Shown one piece after another: positions 32,858 through 43,865 of a stretch of DNA of 64,000 nucleotides. The stretch spans positions 33,437,867 through 33,501,866 of the forward strand of contig JAOWCC010001634.1 of assembly GCA_030867875.1 (NCBI GenBank), in the 5' to 3' direction. Made by a program: the position numbers and the translations under genes. The notes below the pieces were generated by a model. It was given only the letters and a program-made list of their open reading frames with translations. It was not told where the DNA came from and did no database searches. The stretch's first letter is position 1; every line of letters starts with the position of its first letter. Source of the stretch: Actinernus sp. WN-2022 (taxonomy: Eukaryota; Cnidaria; Anthozoa; Actiniaria; Actinernidae).

Positions 32858-32928
32858 TGCCCTGAATGGATTCGAACCCACGGCCTCGGTACACTAGTCC
32901 GATGTGTTAACCACTACACCATCAGGAC
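32858..32928 (-). tRNA. tRNA-like gene copy 2, one base deleted in T stem
   Basis: As copy 1 but 71 nt. The T-stem side reads ATGGATTCG instead of ATGGGATTCG on the plus strand, weakening the T arm. Probably a non-functional variant, or a sequencing slip in GGG. Confidence 0.65.
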
Positions 32929-33210
32929 GACCACGCTGGAAACGCAGCCGACTTTGGTTATTTGTGGTACCGTGAGTTTTCCCAGGCTTTTTCTCTTTCG
33001 GGTTCGGGACGGGAAAGCCCATAACTTCTCAACTAAGCTTTCAACCTAAGGATCATTATTGATTCACAGGCACATACGTCCAACTTAGGAATTGCATAGC
33101 CAGAAGGATCCGAATGGATACGAGCTTATTTTAAATATATATTAAGTATATAGAGAGAAGAAACCCGTCCCTAATATTAATAATCAGAGTAAAGGTGAAA
33201 GAGAAAAATA

Positions 33211-33282
33211 TGCCCTGAATGGGATTCGAACCCACGGCCTCGGTACACTAGTCCGATGTGTTAACCACTACACCATCAGGAC
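33211..33282 (-). tRNA. tRNA-like gene copy 3, anticodon AGT
   Basis: 72 nt, identical to copy 1, same pol III boxes and T5 terminator. Confidence 0.75.
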
Positions 33283-33564
33283 GACCACGCTGGAAACGCA
33301 GCCGACTTTGGTTATTTGTGGTACCGTGAGTTTTCCCAGGCTTTTTCTCTTTCGGGTTCGGGACGGGAAAGCCCATAACTTCTCAACTAAGCTTTCAACC
33401 TAAGGATCATTATTGATTCACAGGCACATACGTCCAACTTAGGAATTGCATAGCCAGAAGGATCCGAATGGATACGAGCTTATTTTAAATATATATTAAG
33501 TATATAGAGAGAAGAAACCCGTCCCTAATATTAATAATCAGAGTAAAGGTGAAAGAGAAAAATA

Positions 33565-33608
33565 TGCCCTGAATGGGATTCGAACCCACGGCCTCGGTAC
33601 ACTAGTCC
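33565..33608 (-). pseudogene. tRNA-like gene copy 4, 5' part missing at inversion joint
   Basis: Only the 3' 44 bases (from the anticodon stem through the T arm and acceptor 3' strand) remain. The array inversion begins at the next base, so it cannot fold. Confidence 0.8.
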
Positions 33609-33785
33609 TTCTGGCTATGCAATTCCTAAGTTGGACGTATGTGCCTGTGAATCAATAATGATCCTTAGGTTGAAAGCTTAGTTGAGAAGTTATGGGCTTT
33701 CCCGTCCCGAACCCGAAAGAGAAAAAGCCTGGGAAAACTCACGGTACCACAAATAACCAAAGTCGGCTGCGTTTCCAGCGTGGTC

Positions 33786-33857
33786 GTCCTGATGGTGTAG
33801 TGGTTAACACATCGGACTAGTGTACCGAGGCCGTGGGTTCGAATCCCATTCAGGGCA
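33786..33857 (+). tRNA. tRNA-like gene copy 5, anticodon AGT, inverted part
   Basis: 72 nt, same sequence as copy 1 but on the plus strand because this unit is inverted. TATTTTTCTC follows as the likely pol III terminator. Confidence 0.75.
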
Positions 33858-34139
33858 TATTTTTCTCTTTCACCTTTACTCTGATTATTAATATTAGGGA
33901 CGGGTTTCTTCTCTCTATATACTTAATATATATTTAAAATAAGCTCGTATCCATTCGGATCCTTCTGGCTATGCAATTCCTAAGTTGGACGTATGTGCCT
34001 GTGAATCAATAATGATCCTTAGGTTGAAAGCTTAGTTGAGAAGTTATGGGCTTTCCCGTCCCGAACCCGAAAGAGAAAAAGCCTGGGAAAACTCACGGTA
34101 CCACAAATAACCAAAGTCGGCTGCGTTTCCAGCGTGGTC

Positions 34140-34211
34140 GTCCTGATGGTGTAGTGGTTAACACATCGGACTAGTGTACCGAGGCCGTGGGTTCGAATCC
34201 CATTCAGGGCA
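34140..34211 (+). tRNA. tRNA-like gene copy 6, anticodon AGT, inverted part
   Basis: 72 nt, same as copy 5 in the last inverted unit. Confidence 0.75.
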
Positions 34212-34283
34212 TATTTTTCTCTTTCACCTTTACTCTGATTATTAATATTAGGGACGGGTTTCTTCTCTCTATATACTTAATAT

Positions 34284-36759
34284 ATATATATATAATTGCT
34301 GTGCGGCGAGCGGAGCCGCAACAATTAATAATTTGGACAAAATCTCGCAATGGTTCATTGCGTTAATTCGCTGTTTCGACCACAATTCCTTGCGTGAGAG
34401 ACATTCAGGTACGCAAATTCGCAACTGCTTTGTCGTACGCTGGTTTAAATTCTGATCGTCTTCGTTTGTATTTTTACAACAGTTCCTTCAGTGCTCCTTA
34501 TTAGTCTTGTGTTTTGACGTGAAGTTTACTAAAACAGCGAGTTTTGTAACTTGACGACCCATGCACGAGTCACTGGAGTCGTGTAAGTGATCGGACTCTG
34601 AGTATGAGCATATATAGTTTGATAGTTTGGAAGCAAGATCTCTCTTGTAATTGGCCTTCGATAAAGTCAAGATAGATCGTTTATCATAATTACCTTACTT
34701 ACAGTATAACTGAATTACTAAGGTTCACAATTCTAAACATTAACAAGAGCCCATCTGGGCTTTCACTCGGGCCACATGAGATTGAAGATGAAACACACTT
34801 TCATTTGAAATCCTCTAGTAATAACCGAAGGGCAGAATTATTAGCTGAATTTAGCAGTTTTAATATTTTTGTTTTTCTCGTGTATGTAAATTAAAGAAGT
34901 TGACCTATACTTATTTCATGATTATACTGTCGAACAGCTTAAACTTTGGCTGAAATACAGAGGATTGAAACAAAGCGACAAACGTTGATCTTGTCAAGCG
35001 AGTTTTGCATCTTCGCTGGCCAACCAACGAGACATGCTTACTATATAGACTGTCAAGTCCTATTTAAACTGTTCCCAAACTCATCTTTTCCCATGCAATA
35101 TCGTTGTAAGATTTCACCTAAACATTGAAAAGTTACAAAGGTCAGGTTTTCCTGTATTAAGGCAAAACCAAAAGAATGTAGCCGCGTGCCGAGTGCATTC
35201 ATCGGCGAATGGAGATATGAAATTCTTCAATAAAACTCATTGGAGACCAAAGCTGTTATGACTGGAAGAGCATATACATTAAAACTATGAACTGATAGCA
35301 TCCTAAAATTCGGCAATCTTGCTTATGTTGGTGTGCTCTTTCAAACCATTATAGTATTGTTTGCATTTATCGAGTTTGCAAATTTAATACCTGCAGCTCC
35401 GAAAGAAATTAACTTCAATTGTGCTTAGAAAATAAATCAAAGCATTGTAGATGTACTGTAGACGAGGCTTTGCTTCCAAAATTTATTTAGAATCCACTGA
35501 TAAATTCAAGTAAACTTAATGGATGAACAGTAGTTCCTTCTCATTGTTTACTGGTGGGTATAGTCAGGGTTTCAGTAATTTATAGCCACTTACGTTTCAT
35601 TGCCAGACCTACAATGTAGTCTCGTTGTTCTGTGCTTTTAAGGTCTCTTGTACACACATTTATCCAACGCTGACATTTCACACTGAATTTGCTGTAAAGG
35701 TTTTGGACCAGAAAAGCTCTTCCTGTGAGTGATCAAAAAGGCCGAGAAAAGATGAGAAACCTTTACTAGCGGTGTACCGATCGATGCTTCATTCTCCGAG
35801 ACATATCTCTTTGAGCGCCGGAGTTATGAAGGTTTTTCACATCTAGAGTTACTCTTACATCTCCCCCAGCAACAATGCTTGGTAGTCACCATTACTGATA
35901 TGACTGGGAATCTTACTGAAGGCATTGATTCTTTTTTTGATCGAAAAAAATACGAATTCGGTCCTAATTTAGTCTGCTGTTCTGCAAGTTCAGAGTACTA
36001 ATAGATGAGTGTCTCAAATGTATGTTTATATTTGTCCCATATTATAAGTTGTATCCTGTCCACCTATGATGGAGCTATCACTATATTTCTCTACTGTTCT
36101 TTCTACCCTGCGGCTCTTTATCGCAGCTTGTTGGACTAAAGATTATTAACTGAAATGCCCGTTTTGTTTATCTCTATTTAAAAGCTTTTACCCTCCTTCC
36201 CAAAACTGCAGTCTGCTCATTATATTACAGAACTATAAAGGGAACTGTTGGAAGCCTTTAATTTCTCGAACCAAAACCTCGGCCGTGAGAGGAGTCTTGT
36301 TTACTAACTGCTTCGGTTATCATAAATTATTCTGTGCTGAGCTGAGTGTTTATTACCTACGAAACGTACCTCAAACAAGAGCGCCAGTTGAAATATCCTG
36401 AGCCTGTTGGAAGGCTTTCGCACGAGTGAAGTTAAATAAAACATTAAACTGCTTACATTTGAGAGATGGGACTCCAAATTTGAGAGAAAATTCCTCGCGC
36501 CGTCGTCCCCCATCGCCATCTTGATTTTACTGTATTAAATTATGTAAATAAATTAACGTGGCGATTGTTGCGTACCCAACACAGTGCAATCTGATTGGTG
36601 TGAACTTGACCTTTAACGCATGCGCAGAAGACTTGCTGCACAGAATAAAAAAAATAACGGCTTGCATTTTAAGACTCGGTGCTGCCACAGGCAGCCCGAG
36701 TAATTACGTATACTTATAAACTAATTCGATAAAATGTTATGATATTAAAACTAACAGTT
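34284..36759. other. No gene recognised
   Basis: About 2.5 kb. It starts with a small hairpin-like stretch (AATTGCTGTGCGGCGAGCGG, then AGCCGCAACAATT). A minus-strand frame at 36,304-36,519 opens with MAMGDDGARNFLSN in good start context (AAGATGGCGATGG). It has no known motif and degenerates, so I do not call it a gene. Confidence 0.4.
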
Positions 36760-38950
36760 AAAAGCAGCTATTTTGCTAATTCAAGACCTGTGTAGTGAGT
36801 TATAGTGTTGAACACTAGAGTTAATGAATGTGTTCCGGAAACGGTTTGTTTTACAAAGCGGAAGTGTGAAAGACCTCTTATACCGTAGTGTGACAGTCGG
36901 ATTACTAAGGTTATGTGGTAACAGATGATATAAATTACCGTTAGGATTAGATATGATTTTACGAAAAAGAGTATGACATAGTTCATATCTGCGATGATAA
37001 AGGCTAGTAAGGCCGGAGAAAGCAAGAACTTTTTCGTAAGGTACTGTAAGTCGTAGCCATAAAGAATACGCATTGTTCTCTTTTGTATGCGTTCTAAGGT
37101 AAGACGAAGGTATTCTGATAAACTGTAATGAAATACTTGACAAGCGTAGAGTAAAATAGATTGTATACAAGCAACATAGAATTTAACTAGGTCCTCAGCT
37201 GGAACGTTTGCACGTTTTAATTGTGTTAAAAAAATAAAGTCTCCTGGAAGCTTTCTTTATAATGTAATCAATGTGAGAGTTCCACTTTAAATCACTCTGA
37301 ATTATTACACCGAGAATTTTAACAGACTGTACAAGATCGACCAAACAATTATTAATATATACATCGTTATGTGCTTTTGGAGAACGTGAAAATGAAATAC
37401 AGAGTTCTTTACATTTCTTTGGATGTAGTTGAAATTTATTAGTCATAGACCACGCCTGTATTTCATTAATGGGTGTCTGTGCTGTGGTAACACCTCTGCT
37501 TTTGACGACTTCAAAAGTGGTAGTGTCGTCAACGTACTTGAAAATACCATGAGCAGAGGGGACTTCAAGGTCATCGATCATAGCGATAAATACCAAGGTC
37601 CAAGTTTTGTCCACTGTGGGACGCCAGCAGGAACGGACTTCCATTCAGAAAAACAGTCTTGGGTAAGTTTTACTCTCTGGAATCTATTACTTAGGAAATC
37701 GCAGATCCAATTAATAATATGTGGATTAATACCATATTAGTTAGCTTAGAAATTAGAAGAGTATGATCGATTAGATCGAAGGCCTTTCTATAATCAAGGA
37801 TATAAACTCTTACATCAGCACCAGTTCCGTCAGAGACTTTAGACCAATTATGTAACATACTAATTAAGGCATACATAAGTGATATAGCCAAATTGATCAG
37901 TCCCTATATGATTGAGAATAGCAGGTTTCACATGAACATGAACTACATAATCTTCTGCTAGTTTGGACAAGGTTGGTGTTAGGGAAATCGGTCTTAGGTC
38001 CTTTCAAATGTCTTCTACCTTTGACACTTTAATAGGGAGTGGAGTAACGTTAGCACATTTCCACGCGTTTGGTAAGGCTTCGGCTTTGAGGGACGAGTTG
38101 ATGATTGCACAGACGGGAGCAGCTAGTATGTAGGAAAAGTCTTGGGATGTTATCTGGACCCCAGCTTTTGCTGAGCAAACAGCGCTGAGTTTTGTGGCCA
38201 CCGCCTCCTGGGATATCGTTGGGACGGGATCTGTAACATCCAAGCAATGTGTAGTAGGAAGAGGTTCAAACACTTATTGAAGTTCAAGGAAGCTGTGGTT
38301 TATGTCATTAGCAAGAGTGACTTTATTTTCGGGGGTTAATAGTTCACCGGGTAAAAACTTTGTAGCGAGATCTTTAGACGACTTAGACATTCCACAGATA
38401 CGCCGACACTCCGACCACCATCTTCTGGAGTCTTTTTCACCATTGAGGTATTTAACCTTGACTTGGTAGTAATTTGTTATACAAAGTTTGCGTTCTCTAA
38501 AAGTATTTACTCGGTTTCGATAATGCTTGAAAAGAAGAAGATGATTTTGACTATAGGCCTTCTTGCGAAGGTGAATTAATGCCTTCAATTGACCAGTCAT
38601 CCAAGGAGCATCATTTCTATGAATTTTAACAGTTTTTTGAGGCATTATTGTATCTAATCCAATATGTAAAAGTTCATGAAAGTGAGTTAGTTTATCATTG
38701 ATGTTGTCGAATAGGTCTAGCGATGACCAGTCTATGCAGTTGAGATAACGTCCGAGAGCTTGTTTAGAACTTGGTCTTACATCTCTGATAATTACCGTTT
38801 TCTTTGTAGTTAAATTATTCTTAGCACGTACTTTAGGCAAAACTGAGATTGTGCACTGAGTGATCTGAGAGGCCAAAAGGTGGTAGTTTCTCTGGAGATT
38901 TGTAGAATTCATCAAGGTTTGTTAGGATAAGATCACAGCCGTTTCAAAAC
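36760..38950 (-). pseudogene. Jockey/CR1-like LINE fragment, many breaks
   Basis: On the minus strand, starting near 38,950, the end of an endonuclease domain (DLILTNLDEFYKSPEKLPPF, then GLSDHS) leads into the linker (38,915-38,274), with TVKIHRNDAPWMTGQLKALI, LCITNYYQVKVKYLNGEKDS and RRWWSECRRICG. Broken reverse transcriptase follows: LDYRKAFDLIDHTLL near 37,790, YVDDTTTFEVV near 37,530, KCKELCISFS and VKILGVIIQSDLKWNSHIDY near 37,300. The C-terminus is near 36,800-36,900 (YKRSFTLPLCKTNRFRNTFI). Stops or shifts occur at about 38,274, 38,004, 37,690 and 37,195. The 3' tail near 36,760 has no obvious repeat. It is inactive. Confidence 0.8.
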
Positions 38951-39047
38951 ACCAATTAGCATTTACAATTACATTCTCAATTACAGTTGATTTTCGGTGT
39001 TTAAACTTCACCGGGGAGACCAGCACTTTTTTGTGCTGGGAATCTTA

Positions 39048-39330
39048 TTACTGAAGAAAATGTAGGGAATTGGTAGGCTCAGGTAATTCATCGGGAAATC
39101 GTTGATATGTCGGGACAAAATGAAAATAATTCGGGATAACTTTTGCGAAAACACATGCACCACAGCTCAAACAGGCTTCAGTCCCACGATAACCCCAAAA
39201 GTACAAAATATATTCATCTAACTCTTTGGCATATTTATCACCCAGTAATATATTTTCCTGCCAAAGAGCTACTGTAGGTTTCATCTTCTTATACACTTTC
39301 TTAACTGAGCGGCAGCATTCACTACCTATT
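39048..39330 (-). CDS. Small unrecognised open frame, cysteine-containing
   Basis: An 82-codon frame from Met at 39,296, open a little further 5' to about 39,330. It reads KKMKPTVALWQENILLGDKY, YILYFWGYRGTEACLSCGAC and PTYQRFPDELPEP. The composition looks protein-like, with aromatic residues and a CLSCGAC cluster but no low-complexity bias. I recognise no domain. It sits between a dead LINE and repeats, so it may be an exon remnant or chance. Confidence 0.25.
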
Positions 39331-39369
39331 AGGTATAATAGTTATATACATATTAAGTATACATGCAGA

Positions 39370-39465
39370 TATATAGAAGAAACCCACCCCTAATATTAAC
39401 AATCAGAATATGGGTTAGAATCCCGCTCAGGGCATATTTCTCTTTCACCTTTAATCTGATTGATG
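39370..39465. repeat. Degraded scrap of the tRNA-bearing repeat
   Basis: ATATAGAAGAAACCCACCCC and TAATATTAACAATCAGA match one end of the 354-bp unit. They join directly to GGGTTAGAATCCCGCTCAGG and TTTCTCTTTCACCTTTAATC, the T arm and 3' flank in the other orientation. It looks like a collapsed inverted pair about 5 kb from the main array. Confidence 0.75.
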
Positions 39466-39479
39466 TATAATTATATACA

Positions 39480-40150
39480 TTTATAAAATAGTTTCGATAG
39501 TACGCGCGCTCTGATTGGCTATAAGCCGTGTTTCTATAACTCTATAGAAACATAGACAGTTGAGCGCGCGCTTGAGCTAGTTGTGAGAATTTACGTTTTG
39601 GTTATCAAATTAAGCGAGCGTTTCCATGCTTTTATTCGTTTATTTTATAAAGGAAATAGAAAACATTTTCCCCTTGTTTCTATAGAGTTCTAGAAACACT
39701 TGTGGAAGTTTGGAAGAACTCGAAATAGCTGTGGAAACACTCGCCCTTCGGGCTCGTGTTCCCACTGCCATTTCTCGTTCTCCCAAACTCCCACTCGTGT
39801 TTCTATAACTCTATAGAAACACGGGAAATGTTTTCTATTTCTTAATTATCAAATAGTTTCGATAGTACGCGCTCTCTGATTGGCTGTAAGCCGTGTTTCT
39901 ATAACTCTATAGAAACATAGACAGTTGAGCGCGCGCTTGAGCTAGTCAGTGTGAGAATTTACGTTTTGGTTATCAAATTAAGCGAGCGTTTCCGTGCTTT
40001 TATTCGTTTATTTTATAAAGGAAATAGAAACCATTTCCCCCTTCTTTCTATAGAGTTATAGAAACACTTGTGCCATTTCTCGTTCTCCCAAACTCCCACT
40101 CGTGCTTCTATAACTCTATAGAAACACGGAAAATGTTTTCTATTTCTTAA
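39480..40150. repeat. Two tandem copies of a palindrome-rich repeat
   Basis: Copy 1 (about 39,485-39,848) and copy 2 (about 39,849-40,150) both start AATAGTTTCGATAGTACGCG and include TTGGCT...AAGCCGTG. Copy 2 lacks about 65 bases in the middle. The palindrome GTTTCTATAACTCTATAGAAAC and variants occur about six times. Outer parts of each copy also pair with each other (GGAAATAGAAAACATTT against AAATGTTTTCTATTTC). This looks like a MITE inside a MITE that was then duplicated. Confidence 0.75.
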
Positions 40151-40420
40151 ATATATATATCAGTAATGCAAACCATAATAAGTTTTGAGACAAATTATAA
40201 GACTAGAGCAAATTGAAATAACTATTGACAACAATGGAATAAACTGGTTAACGAAAAATATAATACGATTTTGACTTAAAATGTGATAAGAAGTACATGT
40301 ATATCACAAAATATAATTACATTTCCTTTTGCATGGTTCTATTATTATATATTGTTCGGAAATTTGGAGGGGGGTAGGTCCTTTACAAATGAAAGAAATA
40401 TAAGAAACAACTGGATAATA

Positions 40421-41000
40421 ATAATAATAATTATAGGTTTTTTATGGCGCATTTAAAAAATCTCAATGCGCTTACATGGAGTATGAGAAGACTATAACTA
40501 TATAGTAAAAATTCTAAAAAATATTAATATAAGAAGTAATGTAAAACATATATACATAAACACAGATATACATACACATACATACACACACATATATTTT
40601 ATGCCGCGTCATTTGCTAGTTATAAATAGATCGAGAGCTCTGCATGGCGTCGCACTAGTTTGCTGAAATATTGAACAAAGAGAATTATCTCCAGTCTCAG
40701 TTTGGAATAAATCTGGCCACTACTGTGACGGTTTTATTTCAACATATGTCAAGGACAATAATGTACTATACAATAAACAATAGTTTCAGCAAAGGATATA
40801 TATATACATGTATATATATATATATATCAGTATATATAATAGAACAAATAATATAATATAAATACCTCTACTCGCACTAGACTCTTTTGAAAAGAAATGT
40901 TTTTGAGCAGTGGAGGACTTAATGTAATCTGGTAGTGAGTTCCATAGAAGGCACGTTCGTCATAAGTGACAGTTGTGACTGGTGGTAATGGATGACGAAG
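40421..41000 (-). pseudogene. LINE 3' end fragment
   Basis: On the minus strand LWNSLPDYIKSSTAQKHFFS (about 40,950) is the conserved C-terminus after the reverse transcriptase. The 3' end is at the ATAATAATAATAATT tract (about 40,420), next to GCGCATT and AATGCGCTTACA typical of LINE 3' ends. Between them is AT-rich 3' UTR with TATA and ACATACAC microsatellites. It is a short dead copy. Confidence 0.65.
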
Positions 41001-41984
41001 GAGTGAACGACTTGAAGAACGAAGAGGATAAAATAAGGAGAATAAAAAAGAAGAAATAACAAGACATAAAAAATTGACTAGAAGAAACTATACCTGGAGA
41101 GGGAATTACAAAAACGGGATCCCTTTCAAACAATCTCTAATATCATAGCATCATTCAATTTCACTTTTGGGTTCACCAGTCGACAATAGAGTCCTACTTA
41201 CAAGCATAACTTCCTATTCAAAATCATTTGAATATACTATATTATGCATGCAAGTCATAAGGTCTCGTGCGGCTCTCTCCCGTTGGTTAGAGGTCGTATA
41301 CAAATCGCTCCTCTGTTTGAATATCATAGCTACAGTCGCGATCTGTGATAGGTGATTCTACCGATTAAAGCGTCAGTTTCTATGTGTAGGTGTTATCAGT
41401 GTGTTATCATATTGTGATAATATGTGTACGCCTTTTCGAGGTTGTTAGACCTCAGTAAACGGTCTTCACTCTAGCTTTTCCAAGACGTCTGAAGAAAAAC
41501 CTACGCTCCACAAACGGCACTCCGTGTAATTTCTGACTACACCAGAGTGTCACACCCTATACCTTAACACAAGAACAATAACGGCGAGAATAATATAGTA
41601 CAAACGGGTCAAGTATTGTAATTTGTGATGTCAGGTACAGGAAATAAATTAGTTTTACCATGTGGTCCCCGGCATTGAAAAGCTAGCAGGAGGATTGATA
41701 TCTATAGGGCTGTATGGCCACCTCGGGTTCAGCCAAAGGGATGTCGTTTCTCCAAAGCCTCCCCCTACTCAGATTGGAAAGAGGATCGCGGGCGCACCGA
41801 AACCCCACGGCTGGAAGCCGAGCCTGTTCCCCAGCCAAAAGTGGTTCAGTTGTCGGAACTAGAATTCTCTTACTTTGGATATAAGGTGATCCAAAACTCT
41901 AAGAATAAAGAAAATTAGATGAAGTTATTCTCTAGTCTACTTCTAAACGTCATTAATCTTCAATTAGACAGCCAGCCAATCATG
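41001..41984. other. No gene recognised
   Basis: About 1 kb with short overlapping frames and no recognisable motif. A frame at 41,662-41,862 is proline-rich but unconvincing. Confidence 0.4.
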
Positions 41985-42007
41985 TGCAAAGGTGGTCGAG
42001 TGGTTAA

Positions 42008-42948
42008 AGGGGCTCTGTCATGAGATGCGCATGAACAGGTTTCAAGCAATTTAATGATATGCATAACACTTGAAAAATTGTAATGAGTTTCAGTTCCTTG
42101 CGATCGATACAACGACAGTTATATTATAATACAAACTGGCTCTTGCTCGAAGGCATTCAGTTAGAAAAACATCTTTGTATTGCTATCACTGCTGCAATGG
42201 AGATTCAGGCTGAAGAGAAACACATTCTGGCGAGTTTCAGTGACCGGTTGTCGAATTTACCGTATTTTACCGTAAACTACATTTCTAGGTATGCGAGTTG
42301 TGCTTTCTCGATGAGAACCTACAAAATGTACTCATCTATTCTCTCTACAACTTTCAGGGAGATAAAATTACTTGCAAATGCAAGAGTTCTTGTAGTCAGA
42401 AACGTATTAAAGGGGACAAATGCAAGCAGGAATGAACATCCGAAGCGTAAATTATTTCACTGGCCGCCGAAACTCGGGCACTGTAAACACGAAACTCGCA
42501 TCTCGGTGTTTGAAATCGTTTCAGGCTTCGTAAATGTTCCAGACAAGGACTATACTCTTGTGTGATTTCCTGACACGTTCTCCAGTGTTCTTTCAGGCTC
42601 TTCAAAATCTTTCTGCGGCCAGATTTGTTTTCTTCGTCCATCACGGCCAGTTGGCAGTTGAGCCGCCATTGAAGCTCTAAGTTCTTGTCGATGCCATCCC
42701 AAAATCTCATTACAACTACATCTGAATACGAACATTTCTGGTAAATATAAAACTTGAACAACTAAATATGAAAGATAAACGTATAACTACTATATACTAA
42801 AATGAGAGATGGCTGCGATGTAGACGGATTGAATCAATGTTGTGAGCTCCTCGGGATATATTTGCTTTTCAAACTTGAAAGCGTTGGCGAACGATTTCAA
42901 GTTTTGGGCGGCTTAGTAACCAGGCCTGTTATTCATGACAGAGCCCCT
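42008..42948. mobile_element. TTAA-flanked TIR element inside the SINE
   Basis: Ends are AGGGGCTCTGTCATGA and TCATGACAGAGCCCCT, with TTAA on each side (42,004-42,007 and 42,949-42,952). Two opposite frames inside (42,083-42,565 plus, 42,396-42,761 minus) have no known motif. The plus one has an early Met and MEIQAEEKHILASFS. It is non-autonomous as far as I can see, and belongs with the smaller copy at 44,107. Confidence 0.85.
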
Positions 42949-43027
42949 TTAAAGCGTTCACCTCTCACCTCTGTGACCCGCATTCGATTCCTGGACTCAG
43001 CGTCATGTATGAGTTGAATCTGGGTCC

Positions 43028-43165
43028 GGTTGTTCAAAGGGTGGATAACTTTATCCACTGGATAAACTATCCCTATCCAGTGGATAAGTATTAGCCAAAC
43101 TAGCTTGCTTTATCCACGTATAAGGATTTATCCGGTGGATAGCGTTATCCACCCTTTGGACAACC
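43028..43165. mobile_element. 138-bp hairpin MITE inside the SINE
   Basis: GGTTGTTCAAAGGGTGGATAA is mirrored by TTATCCACCCTTTGGACAACC. TATCCACTGGATAAACTATC and TATCCAGTGGATAAGTAT add internal palindromes. I have seen GGTTGTTCAAAG-GTGGATAA ends as a MITE in cnidarian DNA. Confidence 0.85.
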
Positions 43166-43240
43166 AGAACGTGTATGTTGCTTTGACAGTTTTTACCGGG
43201 TTCTCCGATTTTCCGGCTCCCTCCCGACAAAAAATACAAT

Positions 43241-43860
43241 AAACACAGGAAACCCAAGCTCAAGCTAACTGTGACTTATTGGTGTGTTTATATAATTGTC
43301 AGTATATAGGCTTTTTTTATTTAAGCATAGTTTACATGTGTTTGCCCCAAAAGCAAATAACAGCTTATCTAGGGGGCTCACACTGACTCTTATTTACAAT
43401 TTTATGGACGAGCATAATTTTATGGACGAGCATAAGTTTATGGACAAACAAAAAAACAGAAAATGGCTAAACGGTGGTTAGACAGAAGCGATGTAATACT
43501 ATAATTGATTATATAACTTCGAACTTCACTGTGAACTTAACTTTGAACTTCACTGCTCTTTGACCATGTTTCACCGCATATTTGTAGGCTTCGTATAATA
43601 TATAACTTTAAATGAAATAAACGTACCTTTGCTCTACCGTTGTCCTCTGTCGTCTATTGGCTATTTGGGTGATGTTAACCTTAAATTAATAATGGTAACA
43701 TTAATATTTTGTAATGTTTACCCGTTTACTGAGTCAGTACTTCCAATACAAAACCTATATACTGACATAAAAACACACCAACAACTCACAGTTAGAGCTT
43801 GGGTTGCTGTGGATTAAGAATATCCATGTTGGAATGCCGGGTTAGAGTTAGAAAGAAATT
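43241..43860. other. No gene; small 17-base minisatellite
   Basis: TTTTATGGACGAGCATAA is repeated three times with changes at 43,400-43,447. Otherwise AT-rich DNA without recognisable features. Confidence 0.5.
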
Positions 43861-43865
43861 TCCCA

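Larger units (their letters stand above)
32789..34283. repeat. 354-bp tRNA-bearing array, direct then inverted units
   Basis: Direct units start (AAGTATATAGAGAG) at 32,791, 33,144 and 33,498, a period of 353-354 bases. The third is cut at about 33,608 within its tRNA. There GTACACTAGTCC joins TTCTGGCTATGC, and the order flips. Two units run in reverse complement, 33,609-33,930 (partial) and 33,931-34,283. Microhomology of two to three bases (TCC) at the joint fits a template-switch or breakage inversion. The two arms could form a very long hairpin. Units are almost identical; one base is missing in the tRNA T stem of the unit at 32,791. Confidence 0.9.
41985..43240 (+). mobile_element. tRNA-derived SINE split by two later insertions
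   Basis: GTGGTCGAGTGGTTAA (41,992-42,007) and AGCGTTCACCTCTCACCTCT (from 42,953) read together as a tRNA-like SINE head. It has the A box TGGTCGAGTGG and a weak B box CATTCGATTCC, followed by TGGACTCAGCGTCATG. The SINE body resumes at about 43,166 and ends with TTTACCGGGTTCTCCGATTT, then TCCCTCCCGACAAAAAA. I know this head (TTCGATTCCCGGACTCGGCGTCAT type) and tail from common cnidarian SINEs. Without the insertions the SINE is only about 170 bases. Confidence 0.65.

Noticed and set aside
36304..36519. Minus-strand frame starting MAMGDDGARNFLSN in a strong start context
   Set aside because: Loses protein character after about 25 residues and has no splice donor or homology that I can support.
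39480..40150. CRISPR-like array of repeated palindromes
   Set aside because: Spacing is irregular, whole blocks are duplicated, and the setting is a eukaryotic repeat.
42083..42761. A 160-codon plus frame and a 121-codon minus frame in the TTAA element
   Set aside because: They overlap antisense, match no family I know, and the element looks non-autonomous; neither could be preferred.
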